Below are positions 16,159-23,808 of a DNA stretch of 33,812 nt, piece after piece. The stretch spans positions 1 to 33,812 of the forward strand of contig JAENXC010000014.1 in NCBI GenBank assembly GCA_016649715.1, in the 5' to 3' direction. Within the stretch, counting starts at the first letter, position 1; each line of letters opens with the position of its first letter. The stretch is from Flavobacteriaceae bacterium. Its GTDB lineage: Bacteria; Bacteroidota; Bacteroidia; Flavobacteriales; Flavobacteriaceae. The notes beneath the pieces are model-generated. The model worked only from the letters and a program-made list of their open reading frames with translations, did no database searches and had not been told where the DNA came from. The position numbers were made by a program, and so were the translations under genes.

Positions 16159-17176
16159 TTTCAAGCTTTTTTTCAATATTATTGAACCTTTCCATTATTT
16201 TGGGAAGGTTTTTAAAATATACATAACTTTTATTAAAATCGCCATAACCGAATGCGGGCGAACCTTGCAGCGTTTCGTTGTCCTTAACATTCCTGCCTAT
16301 TCCGCTCTGTGCTTGTATTTTTACATTATCGCCAATGGTAATATGTCCAGCTATTCCAACTTGGCCGCCAATGATACAATTTTTTCCTATTTTGGTTGAA
16401 CCCGCAACCCCTGTTTGTGCCGCAATTACGGTGTTTTCACCAATTGTTACATTGTGGGCTATCTGAATTTGATTGTCGAGTTTTACGCCTTTCTTTATCA
16501 ACGTGGATCCTAAAGTTGCCCGGTCTATGGTAGTTCCAGGGCCAATATCCACATTATCTTCCAGAATAACATTGCCCGTTTGTGGTACTTTGTTGTATTC
16601 GCCATTTTCGTTTGGCGTAAATCCAAAGCCATCTGCACCAATAACAACCCCACTGTTTATGACGCAGGATTCCCCAACAACGGTCTCGGAATAGAGTTTG
16701 GCGCCTGTAAATAGTACTGAGTTGCTTCCCACAGTCACATTATCACCAATATATACGTTTGGATAAATCTTAACATTGTCACCTATTTTTACATTTTCAC
16801 CTATATATGAAAAAGCGCCTAAATACAAATTGGCGCCGTATTTTGCGGTTTCCGAAATAAAAACTGGATTTTCAATTCCGGTTTTGTTCATCTTCACTTG
16901 GTTGTAATATTCCAACAATTGCGAAAAGGCCTTGTAAGCATTTTCAACGCGAATAAGGGTTGTAGATAATTTATCTGTTGCCACAAAGTCATTGTTAACA
17001 ATGGTTATTGAAGCTTGTGTAGAATATATATATTGTGTGTATTTTGGGTTGGCCAAAAAAGTTAAACTGCCTTTGAGACCTTCTTCAATTTTTGCTAATT
17101 TAGAAACTTCTACACCTTCATTGCCATCTACGGTACCGTTCAGTATTCCTGCTATTTGGGTTGCTGTAAATTTCAT
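16151..17176 (-). CDS. lpxD: UDP-3-O-acylglucosamine N-acyltransferase
   Basis: LpxD adds the second 3-hydroxyacyl chain to UDP-3-O-acylglucosamine. The 341-aa protein has the uridine-binding N-terminal domain (LAKIEEGLKGSLTFLANPKY), then a hexapeptide beta helix (IGDNVKIYPNVYIGDNVTVG and further), the GADGFGFTP loop, and the catalytic His241 in QIQIAHNVTIG. The C-terminal helix reads KSYVYFKNLPKIMERFNNIE. Gene start at 17176 is near the repeats of element copy 3, whose short ORF ends 9 nt upstream. It is the first gene of the lpx run. Confidence 0.96.
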   Translation of the reverse strand: MKFTATQIAGILNGTVDGNEGVEVSKLAKIEEGLKGSLTFLANPKYTQYIYSTQASITIVNNDFVATDKLSTTLIRVENAYKAFSQLLEYYNQVKMNKTGIENPVFISETAKYGANLYLGAFSYIGENVKIGDNVKIYPNVYIGDNVTVGSNSVLFTGAKLYSETVVGESCVINSGVVIGADGFGFTPNENGEYNKVPQTGNVILEDNVDIGPGTTIDRATLGSTLIKKGVKLDNQIQIAHNVTIGENTVIAAQTGVAGSTKIGKNCIIGGQVGIAGHITIGDNVKIQAQSGIGRNVKDNETLQGSPAFGYGDFNKSYVYFKNLPKIMERFNNIEKKLENE

Positions 17177-17185
17177 CTGTCTTTC

Positions 17186-17287
17186 CTATTTGTTTATTAA
17201 AAGACAGACCTGCCTGTCGGCTGGCAGGTGGAACATCTTTAATAGACGCTTCCCTGAATGCTCAAAAATTAAACTTGGATGTCTCAT
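17186..17287 (-). repeat. Palindromic leader element, copy 3, with short ORF
   Basis: The minus strand has ACCTGCC (17229-17223) and GGCAGGT (17214-17208), a 7-bp stem flanked by gttcc and ctgtc as in the other copies. It lies inside a 33-codon ORF (MRHPSLIFEHSGKRLLKMFH...) whose TAG is 9 nt before the lpxD start. The preceding flank is not homologous to copies 1 and 2. Whether the ORF is translated is unknown. Confidence 0.55.
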
Positions 17288-17387
17288 TGGGCGTATTGGT
17301 TTTCTTTAACCGAATTAAATAGAATAAGCACCCGCAAAATAGTGTTTTTAATATGAATTGAATGTCGGTCGATGGTTTTCATTCTTG

Positions 17388-17395
17388 CAAAAATA
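17388..17395 (-). promoter_or_regulatory. Possible -7 element of the lpx cluster
   Basis: The minus strand reads TATTTTTG, matching TAnnTTTG. It lies between the HD gene stop (17408) and the lpxD start, giving a leader of roughly 200 nt. Confidence 0.45.
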
Positions 17396-17407
17396 GAAAA
17401 AAAGGAT

Positions 17408-18652
17408 TTAGCCCCGATAGCTGTGGGTATTGTTTTTTGGATAGCACATATAGTATTTTACCACAGATTTTGAAAGCGCCTCCAGATTCAGTTGGTCGCT
17501 CGCCTTTGCCACATCCACCGTTTTTCCGTTTTTCCGCAACAGATTGATGGTGTCCTTTTCCATACTGTACGCTAGGTTTTCAAGTTTTCCCGTGAAAACA
17601 AAAAAGGACGCTTCCTCTTCTGAAAGGTTGAAAGCACGGCACAAAATATTTCTTTTTTCTTCTATTTTCTGAAGTGAAAATGGTTGTGATTTCACTTTTA
17701 CCTTTAATAGATCGCGATTGAGTAGCATTTTTGAGAGATTTTTGAGCACGAAATCATCATTGCCCACCCACGCTTTCATCGCAGAAATAATATCGTAATC
17801 ATCCAGAGTTGAAAAAGTGTTGAGCACTTCTTCGGAAAAATCATTCAAAGCAATGGAATTGTTCAGAAAAAACTGCAATCCTTCACTTGCGGGAAGCTCA
17901 ATTCCTTTGGCAGAAAGCTGTTTTGCGCGTATTAAAAGCCTCACCAATAACTGCTCTGCCACAATCCCCGTTTTGTGAAGATATACCTGCCAGTACATCA
18001 ACCGGCGGGCAACGATAAAATTTTCAACGGAATAAATTCCTTTTTCTTCCACCACCAAGGCATCGTTTTTCACGTTGAGCATTGCGATCAATCTTTGCGC
18101 GTTTACGGTTCCCTCGGGAACACCTGTGTAGAAACTGTCGCGTTTTAAATAATCCAATCGGTCCATATCCAACTGGCCGGAAATTAACTGGTGCAAAAAT
18201 TTCCGCGGGTATTCGTCCTTGAAAATTTGAATGGCCAGCGTTAATTGCTTGTTAAACTTTCGGTTCAAAGCCTCCATAAAAAGCAATGAAATTTGCTCGT
18301 GGCCCACGTTTTCAACGATGCTGTTTTCCATTGCGTGCGAAAAAGGGCCGTGCCCAATATCGTGCAAAAGAATGGCAACGTAAAGCGCTTCCTCTTCTTT
18401 TTCAGAAATGTTCACGCCTTTTGTTTGAAGGGTTTGCACCGCTTTTTGCATTAAAAACATCGCTCCCAATGCGTGGTGAAAACGCGTGTGGTGCGCCCCC
18501 GGATAAACGATATACGAAAAGCCCATTTGCGAAATACGGCGCAGCCTTTGAAAATATTTATGCTCCATCAAATCGAAAACCAACTTGTTGGGTATGGTAA
18601 TAAAACCATAGATGGGGTCGTTTATAATTTTAAGCTTGGGAAGGGTTTTCAA
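17408..18652 (-). CDS. HD domain phosphohydrolase
   Basis: A 414-aa protein of the HD superfamily, resembling dGTPase/SAMHD1-like enzymes. It has the FxQRLRRISQMG start, a HTRFHHALG motif with Arg57 and His60, the HD pair His97-Asp98 in LLHDIGHGPFSHAMEN, and a later Asp in SGQLDMDRLDYLKRD, together a plausible metal site. No signal peptide is present. The substrate is uncertain: deoxynucleoside triphosphates are usual for this branch, but it is not proven. It is divergent from porX and followed by lpxD 231 bp downstream. Confidence 0.88.
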   Translation of the reverse strand: MKTLPKLKIINDPIYGFITIPNKLVFDLMEHKYFQRLRRISQMGFSYIVYPGAHHTRFHHALGAMFLMQKAVQTLQTKGVNISEKEEEALYVAILLHDIGHGPFSHAMENSIVENVGHEQISLLFMEALNRKFNKQLTLAIQIFKDEYPRKFLHQLISGQLDMDRLDYLKRDSFYTGVPEGTVNAQRLIAMLNVKNDALVVEEKGIYSVENFIVARRLMYWQVYLHKTGIVAEQLLVRLLIRAKQLSAKGIELPASEGLQFFLNNSIALNDFSEEVLNTFSTLDDYDIISAMKAWVGNDDFVLKNLSKMLLNRDLLKVKVKSQPFSLQKIEEKRNILCRAFNLSEEEASFFVFTGKLENLAYSMEKDTINLLRKNGKTVDVAKASDQLNLEALSKSVVKYYMCYPKNNTHSYRG

Positions 18653-18702
18653 ACTTTAACTTTAAATTAATTGGTTCAGGATTTTTTTGAAATAATTCAG
18701 AC

Positions 18703-18787
18703 TATTTTTGAAGAAAATTCTTCAAAGCTGCGAGAATTATTCACAAATTGAATATAACCATACTCCTACGCTAAAACTTCGGAGTAT
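18703..18787 (+). promoter_or_regulatory. porX promoter region with two hairpins
   Basis: TATTTTTG at 18703-18710 matches TAnnTTTG. Two inverted repeats follow: GAAGAA/TTCTTC directly after it, and ATACTCC (18760-18766) with GGAGTAT (18781-18787), 20 nt before the porX ATG. The second is a 7-bp perfect stem in the leader and may influence translation. Confidence 0.4.
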
Positions 18788-18807
18788 AACAACAAATATA
18801 CATATAT

Positions 18808-20358
18808 ATGAGCGACATAAAAGTACTATGGGTAGATGACGAGATAGATTTGTTAAAACCACACATCCTATTCCTTGAGAACAAAAATTACAAAGTCACC
18901 ACCGCACAGAGTGGTTCGGAAGCTTTGGAAGAAATAAAAAAAGAAACCTTCGACATTGTTTTTCTGGACGAAAACATGCCGGGCCTCACTGGGCTTGAAA
19001 CACTTGCCGAGATTAAGGAACAGCAAGCTTCCATTCCCGTGGTGATGATTACCAAAAGTGAGGAGGAGTATATCATGGAGGAAGCTATCGGTTCCAAAAT
19101 AGCCGACTACCTAATAAAACCCGTAAATCCCCACCAAATTCTATTGAGCTTAAAGAAAAATTTAGACCACAGTAGGTTGGTTTCTGAGAAAACCACTTCA
19201 AACTATCAGCAGGAATTTCGAAAAATTGCCATGGACCTTTCTATGGTGAACAGTTTTGAGGAATGGAAAGACCTCTATACAAAATTGGTTTACTGGGAAC
19301 TGGAGCTTGAAAACATTGAGGATTCTGGAATGTTCGAGATTTTGGAATCGCAAAAAACGGAAGCTAATAGCCAGTTTTGCAAGTTCATCGATAAAAATTA
19401 TCCCAAATGGTTTGAAAACCCGAGCGATTCGCCAATCATGTCGCACACCCTTTTTAAGGAAAAAGTGCAACCACAAATACAACAGGGCACTCCTACCCTT
19501 TTGGTGGTAGTAGACAATTTGAGGTTTGACCAGTGGAAAGCTTTTGAGCCAACCATTGCAACTATTTATAAGAAAACTTCCGAGGATCTTTTTTGCAGCA
19601 TTCTGCCCACGGCAACCCAATACTCACGGAACGCCATTTTTTCGGGAATGATGCCCAGTGAGATGGAAAAATTGCATCCGGATCTTTGGCTGAACGATAC
19701 CGAGGACGGCGGAAAAAACATGAAAGAGGAAGAGTTTTTGGCTGCACAACTAAAACGCCTTGGCTTAAAATTAAACTGGAGCTATCACAAAATTTCAAGT
19801 TTGAAGCAAGGAAAAAAACTGGTAGAAAACTTCAGGAGCCATAAAGACGAGGACTTAACGGTAGTGGTCTATAATTTTGTGGATATGCTCTCCCATTCCA
19901 AAACGGAGATGGAAGTAATTAAGGAATTGGCTTCCAACGATAAATCATACCGCTCTTTGACCCAAAGTTGGTTTAAAAATTCCCCATTGCTCGAAATAAT
20001 CCAGCAAGCGGCAAGACTGGGTTTCAAGTTAATAATCACCACAGACCACGGGACCATAAACGTGAAAAACCCTTCAAAAGTAATTGGCGATAAAAACACC
20101 AGCCTAAATCTTCGTTATAAAACCGGGAAGAGTTTAACGTATGAAGACAAAGAGGTTTTGGCTGTAAAGGATCCAAAATCCATCCACCTTCCCACAATAA
20201 ATATGAGCAGCTCCTTTATATTTGCCAAGGGCGATTATTTCTTTGCGTATCCCAACAATTACAATCATTACGTAAGTTATTACCGAAACACCTATCAACA
20301 CGGAGGGGTTTCTTTGGAAGAAATGATTATTCCCTTTGCCGTTTTAACGCCGAGGTAA
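18808..20358 (+). CDS. porX: PorX: T9SS response regulator with PglZ domain
   Basis: PorX controls the type IX secretion system. The 516-aa protein has a CheY-like receiver domain (about 1-120) with phosphoacceptor Asp54 in VFLDENMPG, acid residues Asp10-Asp11-Glu12 and Lys104 in YLIKPVNP. A helical linker leads to an alkaline-phosphatase-fold PglZ domain with LVVVDNLRFDQW, the nucleophile-type Thr in LPTATQYSRN (about 270), NFVDMLSHSKT and ITTDHGT as metal ligands. Work on Porphyromonas PorX shows this domain is a zinc phosphodiesterase on nucleotide substrates; the same residues are visible here. The partner kinase PorY is not in the window. Confidence 0.95.
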   Translation: MSDIKVLWVDDEIDLLKPHILFLENKNYKVTTAQSGSEALEEIKKETFDIVFLDENMPGLTGLETLAEIKEQQASIPVVMITKSEEEYIMEEAIGSKIADYLIKPVNPHQILLSLKKNLDHSRLVSEKTTSNYQQEFRKIAMDLSMVNSFEEWKDLYTKLVYWELELENIEDSGMFEILESQKTEANSQFCKFIDKNYPKWFENPSDSPIMSHTLFKEKVQPQIQQGTPTLLVVVDNLRFDQWKAFEPTIATIYKKTSEDLFCSILPTATQYSRNAIFSGMMPSEMEKLHPDLWLNDTEDGGKNMKEEEFLAAQLKRLGLKLNWSYHKISSLKQGKKLVENFRSHKDEDLTVVVYNFVDMLSHSKTEMEVIKELASNDKSYRSLTQSWFKNSPLLEIIQQAARLGFKLIITTDHGTINVKNPSKVIGDKNTSLNLRYKTGKSLTYEDKEVLAVKDPKSIHLPTINMSSSFIFAKGDYFFAYPNNYNHYVSYYRNTYQHGGVSLEEMIIPFAVLTPR

Positions 20359-20424
20359 AGCTTCAAAACAAATTTTTTATGGATTCAATCATTGAATAGA
20401 AACTGGTTTGCTTCCTGAAATTTT

Positions 20425-20432
20425 TATATTTG
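20425..20432 (+). promoter_or_regulatory. -7 element of tsaE
   Basis: TATATTTG fully matches TAnnTTTG, with a TTTG at 20407-20410. It overlaps a TTG at 20430, so translation should begin at the ATG 20445 rather than there. Transcription would then start only a few nucleotides before the ATG. Confidence 0.5.
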
Positions 20433-20444
20433 TTTCTTTTTAAA

Positions 20445-20858
20445 ATGGAGATCACCTATACCCAAAACGAAATTCCCGGAGTTGCCAAAAAAATCTTATC
20501 AGCTTCCGATGGAAAAATATTTCTTCTTTTTGGGAAAATGGGGGTTGGTAAAACCACGCTCATTAAGGAAATCGTGAAACAACTTGGAGTTAAAGATGTT
20601 TCGGGTAGCCCCACTTTTTCTATTGTCAATGAGTATGAAACTGAAAAAGACATTGTTTACCACTTTGATTTTTACAGGATCGCAAAAATTGATGAAGCTT
20701 ATGATATGGGTCTGGAGGATTATCTATTCAGTGGAAACTATATTTTTATTGAGTGGCCTGAAAAAATTATTCAACTGTTGCCAAAAGATGCAAATAATCT
20801 ATACATCATAAAAAATACTGACGGAAGCAGAACCTTGCGTTTAACTCCAGTTAAGTAA
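20445..20858 (+). CDS. tsaE: tRNA threonylcarbamoyladenosine biosynthesis ATPase TsaE
   Basis: TsaE works with TsaB, TsaC and TsaD to make the t6A modification on ANN-decoding tRNAs. The 137-aa protein has the P-loop GKMGVGKTTL (30-39), the GSPTFSIVNEYE motif, HFDFYRIAK and a GLEDYLFSGNYIFIEWPEK motif, all classical for the family. I chose ATG 20445 over the in-frame TTG at 20430, because the likely -7 element overlaps the latter. It lies 86 bp after porX. The nearby t6A partner genes are not in the window. Confidence 0.95.
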   Translation: MEITYTQNEIPGVAKKILSASDGKIFLLFGKMGVGKTTLIKEIVKQLGVKDVSGSPTFSIVNEYETEKDIVYHFDFYRIAKIDEAYDMGLEDYLFSGNYIFIEWPEKIIQLLPKDANNLYIIKNTDGSRTLRLTPVK

Positions 20859-21401
20859 AATTGTATCAAGACATAGAAACAGCTCCGCTGGAGTCTTTTC
20901 CTCTTGAAAATCAGCTTTCAGTGCAATTCATTCGAAGAAACTTAAAGAAAATTGAAGATGATTTCGCATTCAAAAATTGAAAATCTAGTAATGCGGAATA
21001 AGGTTTCTTGTAATTCCTCCGATTTTTTTATTATCAAAATAAATCCGTACCTTCGTGTGCCTTTATTACACAATTTAAATATTTATTGAACCTATAGCGT
21101 TGTTTCTGATGGCATTATGGGAATTTTTCAAAAAAGTATTTAGAGCATAATTTAAAAAATAACCACATACTAACAAAAAACCCCAGAAGTAAAACCAGTT
21201 CAATTATTGCCCGTGCTATAAAGAATATTTTAAAGGTTATCTGAAATGTTAAATTATTTAACGTTAATTTGTATAATAAAATGTGTTTCAGAGCATATTA
21301 TTGCAAAATAACCTGTAAAGATACTATAAACATAATTATTTAGTTTAAATTTTTTGATTGTAAGTTTGACCCAATATTTAACCTCACAAAAACTTACTAT
21401 T
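20859..21401. other. Noncoding stretch with promoter-like sites and a possible short peptide
   Basis: The 543-bp region is AT-rich. It has a 39-codon TTG-start frame just after tsaE (20861-20980) that resembles a gene tail but has no recognisable family. It also has TACCTTCG (21048-21055), one mismatch from TAnnTTTG, a 13-codon ORF at 21109-21150 (MALWEFFKKVFRA), and TAAGTTTG (21361-21368), a full match before the lipoprotein gene. I see no tRNA or riboswitch. Confidence 0.5.
21361..21368 (+). promoter_or_regulatory. -7 element of the small lipoprotein gene
   Basis: TAAGTTTG matches TAnnTTTG and is 33 nt upstream of the ATG at 21402. No obvious -33 TTG is present at the usual distance. Confidence 0.5.
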
Positions 21402-21542
21402 ATGAAAAACTTAAAAATTATTATCGTTGCCGCAATTTTTGCAGCTGGTTTATTTGCTTCTTGTACCCCAGAAAGCATCCAAGATGAACAAACCCCACAA
21501 CAAATCGACGTCAGAACGGTTATCGTTCCGCCAGCCGGATAG
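21402..21542 (+). CDS. Small lipoprotein, 46 aa
   Basis: The protein reads MKNLKIIIVAAIFAAGLFAS then Cys21, a clear lipobox (LFASC), with an acidic, proline-rich mature part (TPESIQDEQTPQQIDVRT...) of only 25 residues. It should be a membrane-attached peptide of unknown role. The start at 21402 gives a normal signal; the TTG further upstream in the same frame would not. Its last 59 nt overlap the next gene in another frame, which is unusual. Confidence 0.75.
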   Translation: MKNLKIIIVAAIFAAGLFASCTPESIQDEQTPQQIDVRTVIVPPAG

Positions 21543-22017
21543 AAAAAGTCTTATACAGGGTGGCATTATTGTTTTAATAATAGCTTGCACCCCTTTTATA
21601 TATTACGCTTATGAGAGTTTCCCAGCCAATACGCAGGTTTGGGAAACTCCTTATTTTACATTTACCACCCTATATCCATCTGTTTATCAATATGCTTGGT
21701 TTTTGAGCGGCAAGACTATTCCTGTAATCTTATTATTGATTTGGTTCTTTACCTGTAAACATTGGTGGCATTGGATAATTTTAGTCCCCCTGGCAATGTA
21801 TATTTTTCAGCTATTCAACATTCTGAAACAAAATCTAAATGCGGATGAAGTTGAAATTATTTACGTAGTCCCAATAATGATGGTATTGGTTCCCTTCGTT
21901 TATCTTATACGCGCCAAACTTTTTGCCCAAATGCGCAAGGACGACCTGAAATCCTTTGAGGAGGAACTCCTGCTAAAAAGATCGCTTTGGCAACAAATCA
22001 AAGACCTATTTAGGTAA
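21484..22017 (+). CDS. Four-helix membrane protein, function unknown
   Basis: The 177-aa protein has four hydrophobic segments: GGIIVLIIACTPFIYYAY, YAWFLSGKTIPVILLLIW, WWHWIILVPLAMYIFQLF and EIIYVVPIMMVLVPFVYLI, then a charged tail (RKDDLKSFEEELLLKRSLW...). I recall similar hypothetical proteins in flavobacteria beginning near the PDRKSLIQGG region, but assign no function. The only ATG is at 21484, inside the lipoprotein gene in another frame (59-nt overlap). No other ATG, GTG or TTG occurs in the first helix. It lies 60 bp before ald. Confidence 0.72.
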   Translation: MNKPHNKSTSERLSFRQPDRKSLIQGGIIVLIIACTPFIYYAYESFPANTQVWETPYFTFTTLYPSVYQYAWFLSGKTIPVILLLIWFFTCKHWWHWIILVPLAMYIFQLFNILKQNLNADEVEIIYVVPIMMVLVPFVYLIRAKLFAQMRKDDLKSFEEELLLKRSLWQQIKDLFR

Positions 22018-22077
22018 ATTTTTCCTTTTAATACATGTGAAAATTATTCCGTAAATTGATACGGTCAAGTTTATAGT

Positions 22078-23277
22078 ATGCCAAAACCAAAAACACCTTT
22101 CTCAATAGCGCAGTTGCTTCCGCAGGAAGAAACCCTGGAAATAGCAAAACAAAAGGGGGAGCTATTTATTGGCATTCCAAAAGAAATCTATTTCCAGGAA
22201 AAAAGAATTTGCCTGACCCCAGATGCGGTCAATGCCATCGTGAGCAATGGCCATAGGGTTTTGATTGAAAAGGGCGCCGGGAATGAAGCCGGGTTTTCAG
22301 ACAAAGAATACTCCGAGGCCGGAGCACAATTAACCGAGGATACAAAAAAGATATTTGGTTGCCCAATGGTCCTAAAAGTGGAGCCTCCAACCCTTGACGA
22401 ACTTGAAATGATGAAACCGAAAACGGTTTTAATTTCTGCACTTCAGTTGAAAACCCGTAAAAAATCTTACTTTGATGCACTTTCTAAAAAGAAAATCACC
22501 GCCCTTGCCTTTGAATTCATTAAAGATGAAGACCACAGCTACCCTGCCGTTAAGGCGTTAAGCGAAATAGCAGGCACGGCCTCGGTCTTGATTGCCGCAG
22601 AGTTGATGGTAAACGCAGAAAAAGGAAATGGCCTTCTTTTTGGGAACATCAGCGGTGTCCCTCCTATTGAAGTAGTTGTTATTGGCGCGGGGACTGTGGG
22701 CGAGTTTGCCGTGAGATCAGCCCTTGGCTTGGGCGCCAATGTAAAGGTTTTTGATAGCTCCATCACTAAATTGAGGACCATCCAAACCAACGTGGGGCGC
22801 ATTCTATATACCTCAACGGTACAACCCAAAAATTTAATGAAAGCCCTGCTCCGTTGTGATGTTGCCATTGGCGCCGTCCGTGGCCACAACCGCGCCCCTA
22901 TTATTGTTTCAGAGGAAATGGTGCGCAATATGAAAAAAGGTGCAGTAATAATTGATGTTTGCGTAGATATGGGCGGCTGTTTTGAAACCACCGAGATGAC
23001 CAGCCATGACTGCCCAACCGTTATAAAGCACGATGTGATACACTATGGGGTTCCCAATATTCCCGCACGCTACCCCAAAACGGCTTCCATTTCAATAAGC
23101 AATATCTTCACGCCCTATATTTTGGAAATTGCCGAAAACGGAGGACTGGAAAATACCATCCGTTTTGACAGTGGTTTAAAAAACGGTTTGTACTTTTACC
23201 GTGGAATTTTAACCAATAAAGCGATTGCAGATTGGTTCGATATGCCTTACAGCGACCTCAATCTTTTGATTTTTTAA
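22078..23277 (+). CDS. ald: Alanine dehydrogenase
   Basis: Alanine dehydrogenase interconverts L-alanine with pyruvate and ammonia using NAD. The 399-aa protein has the N-terminal IGIPKEIYFQEKRICLTPDA block, Lys100 in LKVEPPT, a Rossmann core near VVVIGAGTVGEFAVRSALGL, and the conserved VIIDVCVDMGG and HYGVPNIPARYPKTAS motifs with the active His-Asp set. N-terminal PKPKTPFSIAQLLPQEE is a flavobacterial form of the family. The membrane protein lies upstream by 60 bp and a DUF4258-like gene follows 50 bp downstream, so a unit from 21402 to 23705 is plausible. Confidence 0.94.
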   Translation: MPKPKTPFSIAQLLPQEETLEIAKQKGELFIGIPKEIYFQEKRICLTPDAVNAIVSNGHRVLIEKGAGNEAGFSDKEYSEAGAQLTEDTKKIFGCPMVLKVEPPTLDELEMMKPKTVLISALQLKTRKKSYFDALSKKKITALAFEFIKDEDHSYPAVKALSEIAGTASVLIAAELMVNAEKGNGLLFGNISGVPPIEVVVIGAGTVGEFAVRSALGLGANVKVFDSSITKLRTIQTNVGRILYTSTVQPKNLMKALLRCDVAIGAVRGHNRAPIIVSEEMVRNMKKGAVIIDVCVDMGGCFETTEMTSHDCPTVIKHDVIHYGVPNIPARYPKTASISISNIFTPYILEIAENGGLENTIRFDSGLKNGLYFYRGILTNKAIADWFDMPYSDLNLLIF

Positions 23278-23327
23278 AATCGAAGTGAAAAACGCACAAA
23301 CGAATCCCAAATCCCGAATTAACAAAA

Positions 23328-23705
23328 ATGAAGTTAGCATACCGATTGGCCTATTTTTCAGGTGGTTTCTTAATAGGAATAGCATTGTTATTTTTTATTC
23401 TCAGCGGAAAAAAGACTTCCTGTGCTTATGGCCCTGAAGCGAGAACTCTTAAAAACATTAGGCTAAAGGAACGCGCTTTTTCACTACAAACATTGCAGGT
23501 GCTTCACGAAAACCAACTGGACACATCTGCCATTTCAACCTTATTGAAAGATGGCGATGTCTTGTTTTCTGAAAGCAATACCGATCTCGATTCCTGCAAA
23601 CAATATGTTATTGAAGGGAAAATTTCAGAAAAAAACTTAAAAATAAGGATTGAAAATTGTGAAAAAGAAGCAACCGTAACCAACGCGGAAGTAAATGCAG
23701 AATAA
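23328..23705 (+). CDS. DUF4258-like membrane-anchored protein
   Basis: The 125-aa protein begins with a membrane helix (LAYFSGGFLIGIALLFFILS, about 8-27) and a cytoplasmic or periplasmic domain: RTLKNIRLKERAFSLQTLQV, LLKDGDVLFSESNTDLDSCK, YVIEG and KNLKIRIENCEKEATVT. The pattern of a short strand-helix domain ending in IRIENCEKEATV is that of DUF4258 proteins of Bacteroidota. The function of the family is unknown. It follows ald by 50 bp on the same strand. Confidence 0.7.
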   Translation: MKLAYRLAYFSGGFLIGIALLFFILSGKKTSCAYGPEARTLKNIRLKERAFSLQTLQVLHENQLDTSAISTLLKDGDVLFSESNTDLDSCKQYVIEGKISEKNLKIRIENCEKEATVTNAEVNAE

Positions 23706-23743
23706 TCATTTTTTTAGTTTTTCTAAAACAATAACCTATTTTC

Positions 23744-23796
23744 TACCCACTACATACTACCCACTACATACTACCCACTACATACTACCCACTACC
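23744..23796. repeat. Tandem 14-bp repeat TACCCACTACATAC
   Basis: Three perfect copies (23744-23785) are followed by an 11-bp partial fourth. It sits just after the proline dehydrogenase stop. A related wording, gtagtcgttagtgggtagac, follows thiE at 2005-2024. Confidence 0.85.
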
Positions 23797-23808
23797 CTCT
23801 AAAAACTA

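Noticed and set aside
17408-18652. HD protein as a toxin or defence component
   Set aside because: No partner gene or defence context; the lipid A and porX neighbours suggest a housekeeping dNTPase-like protein.
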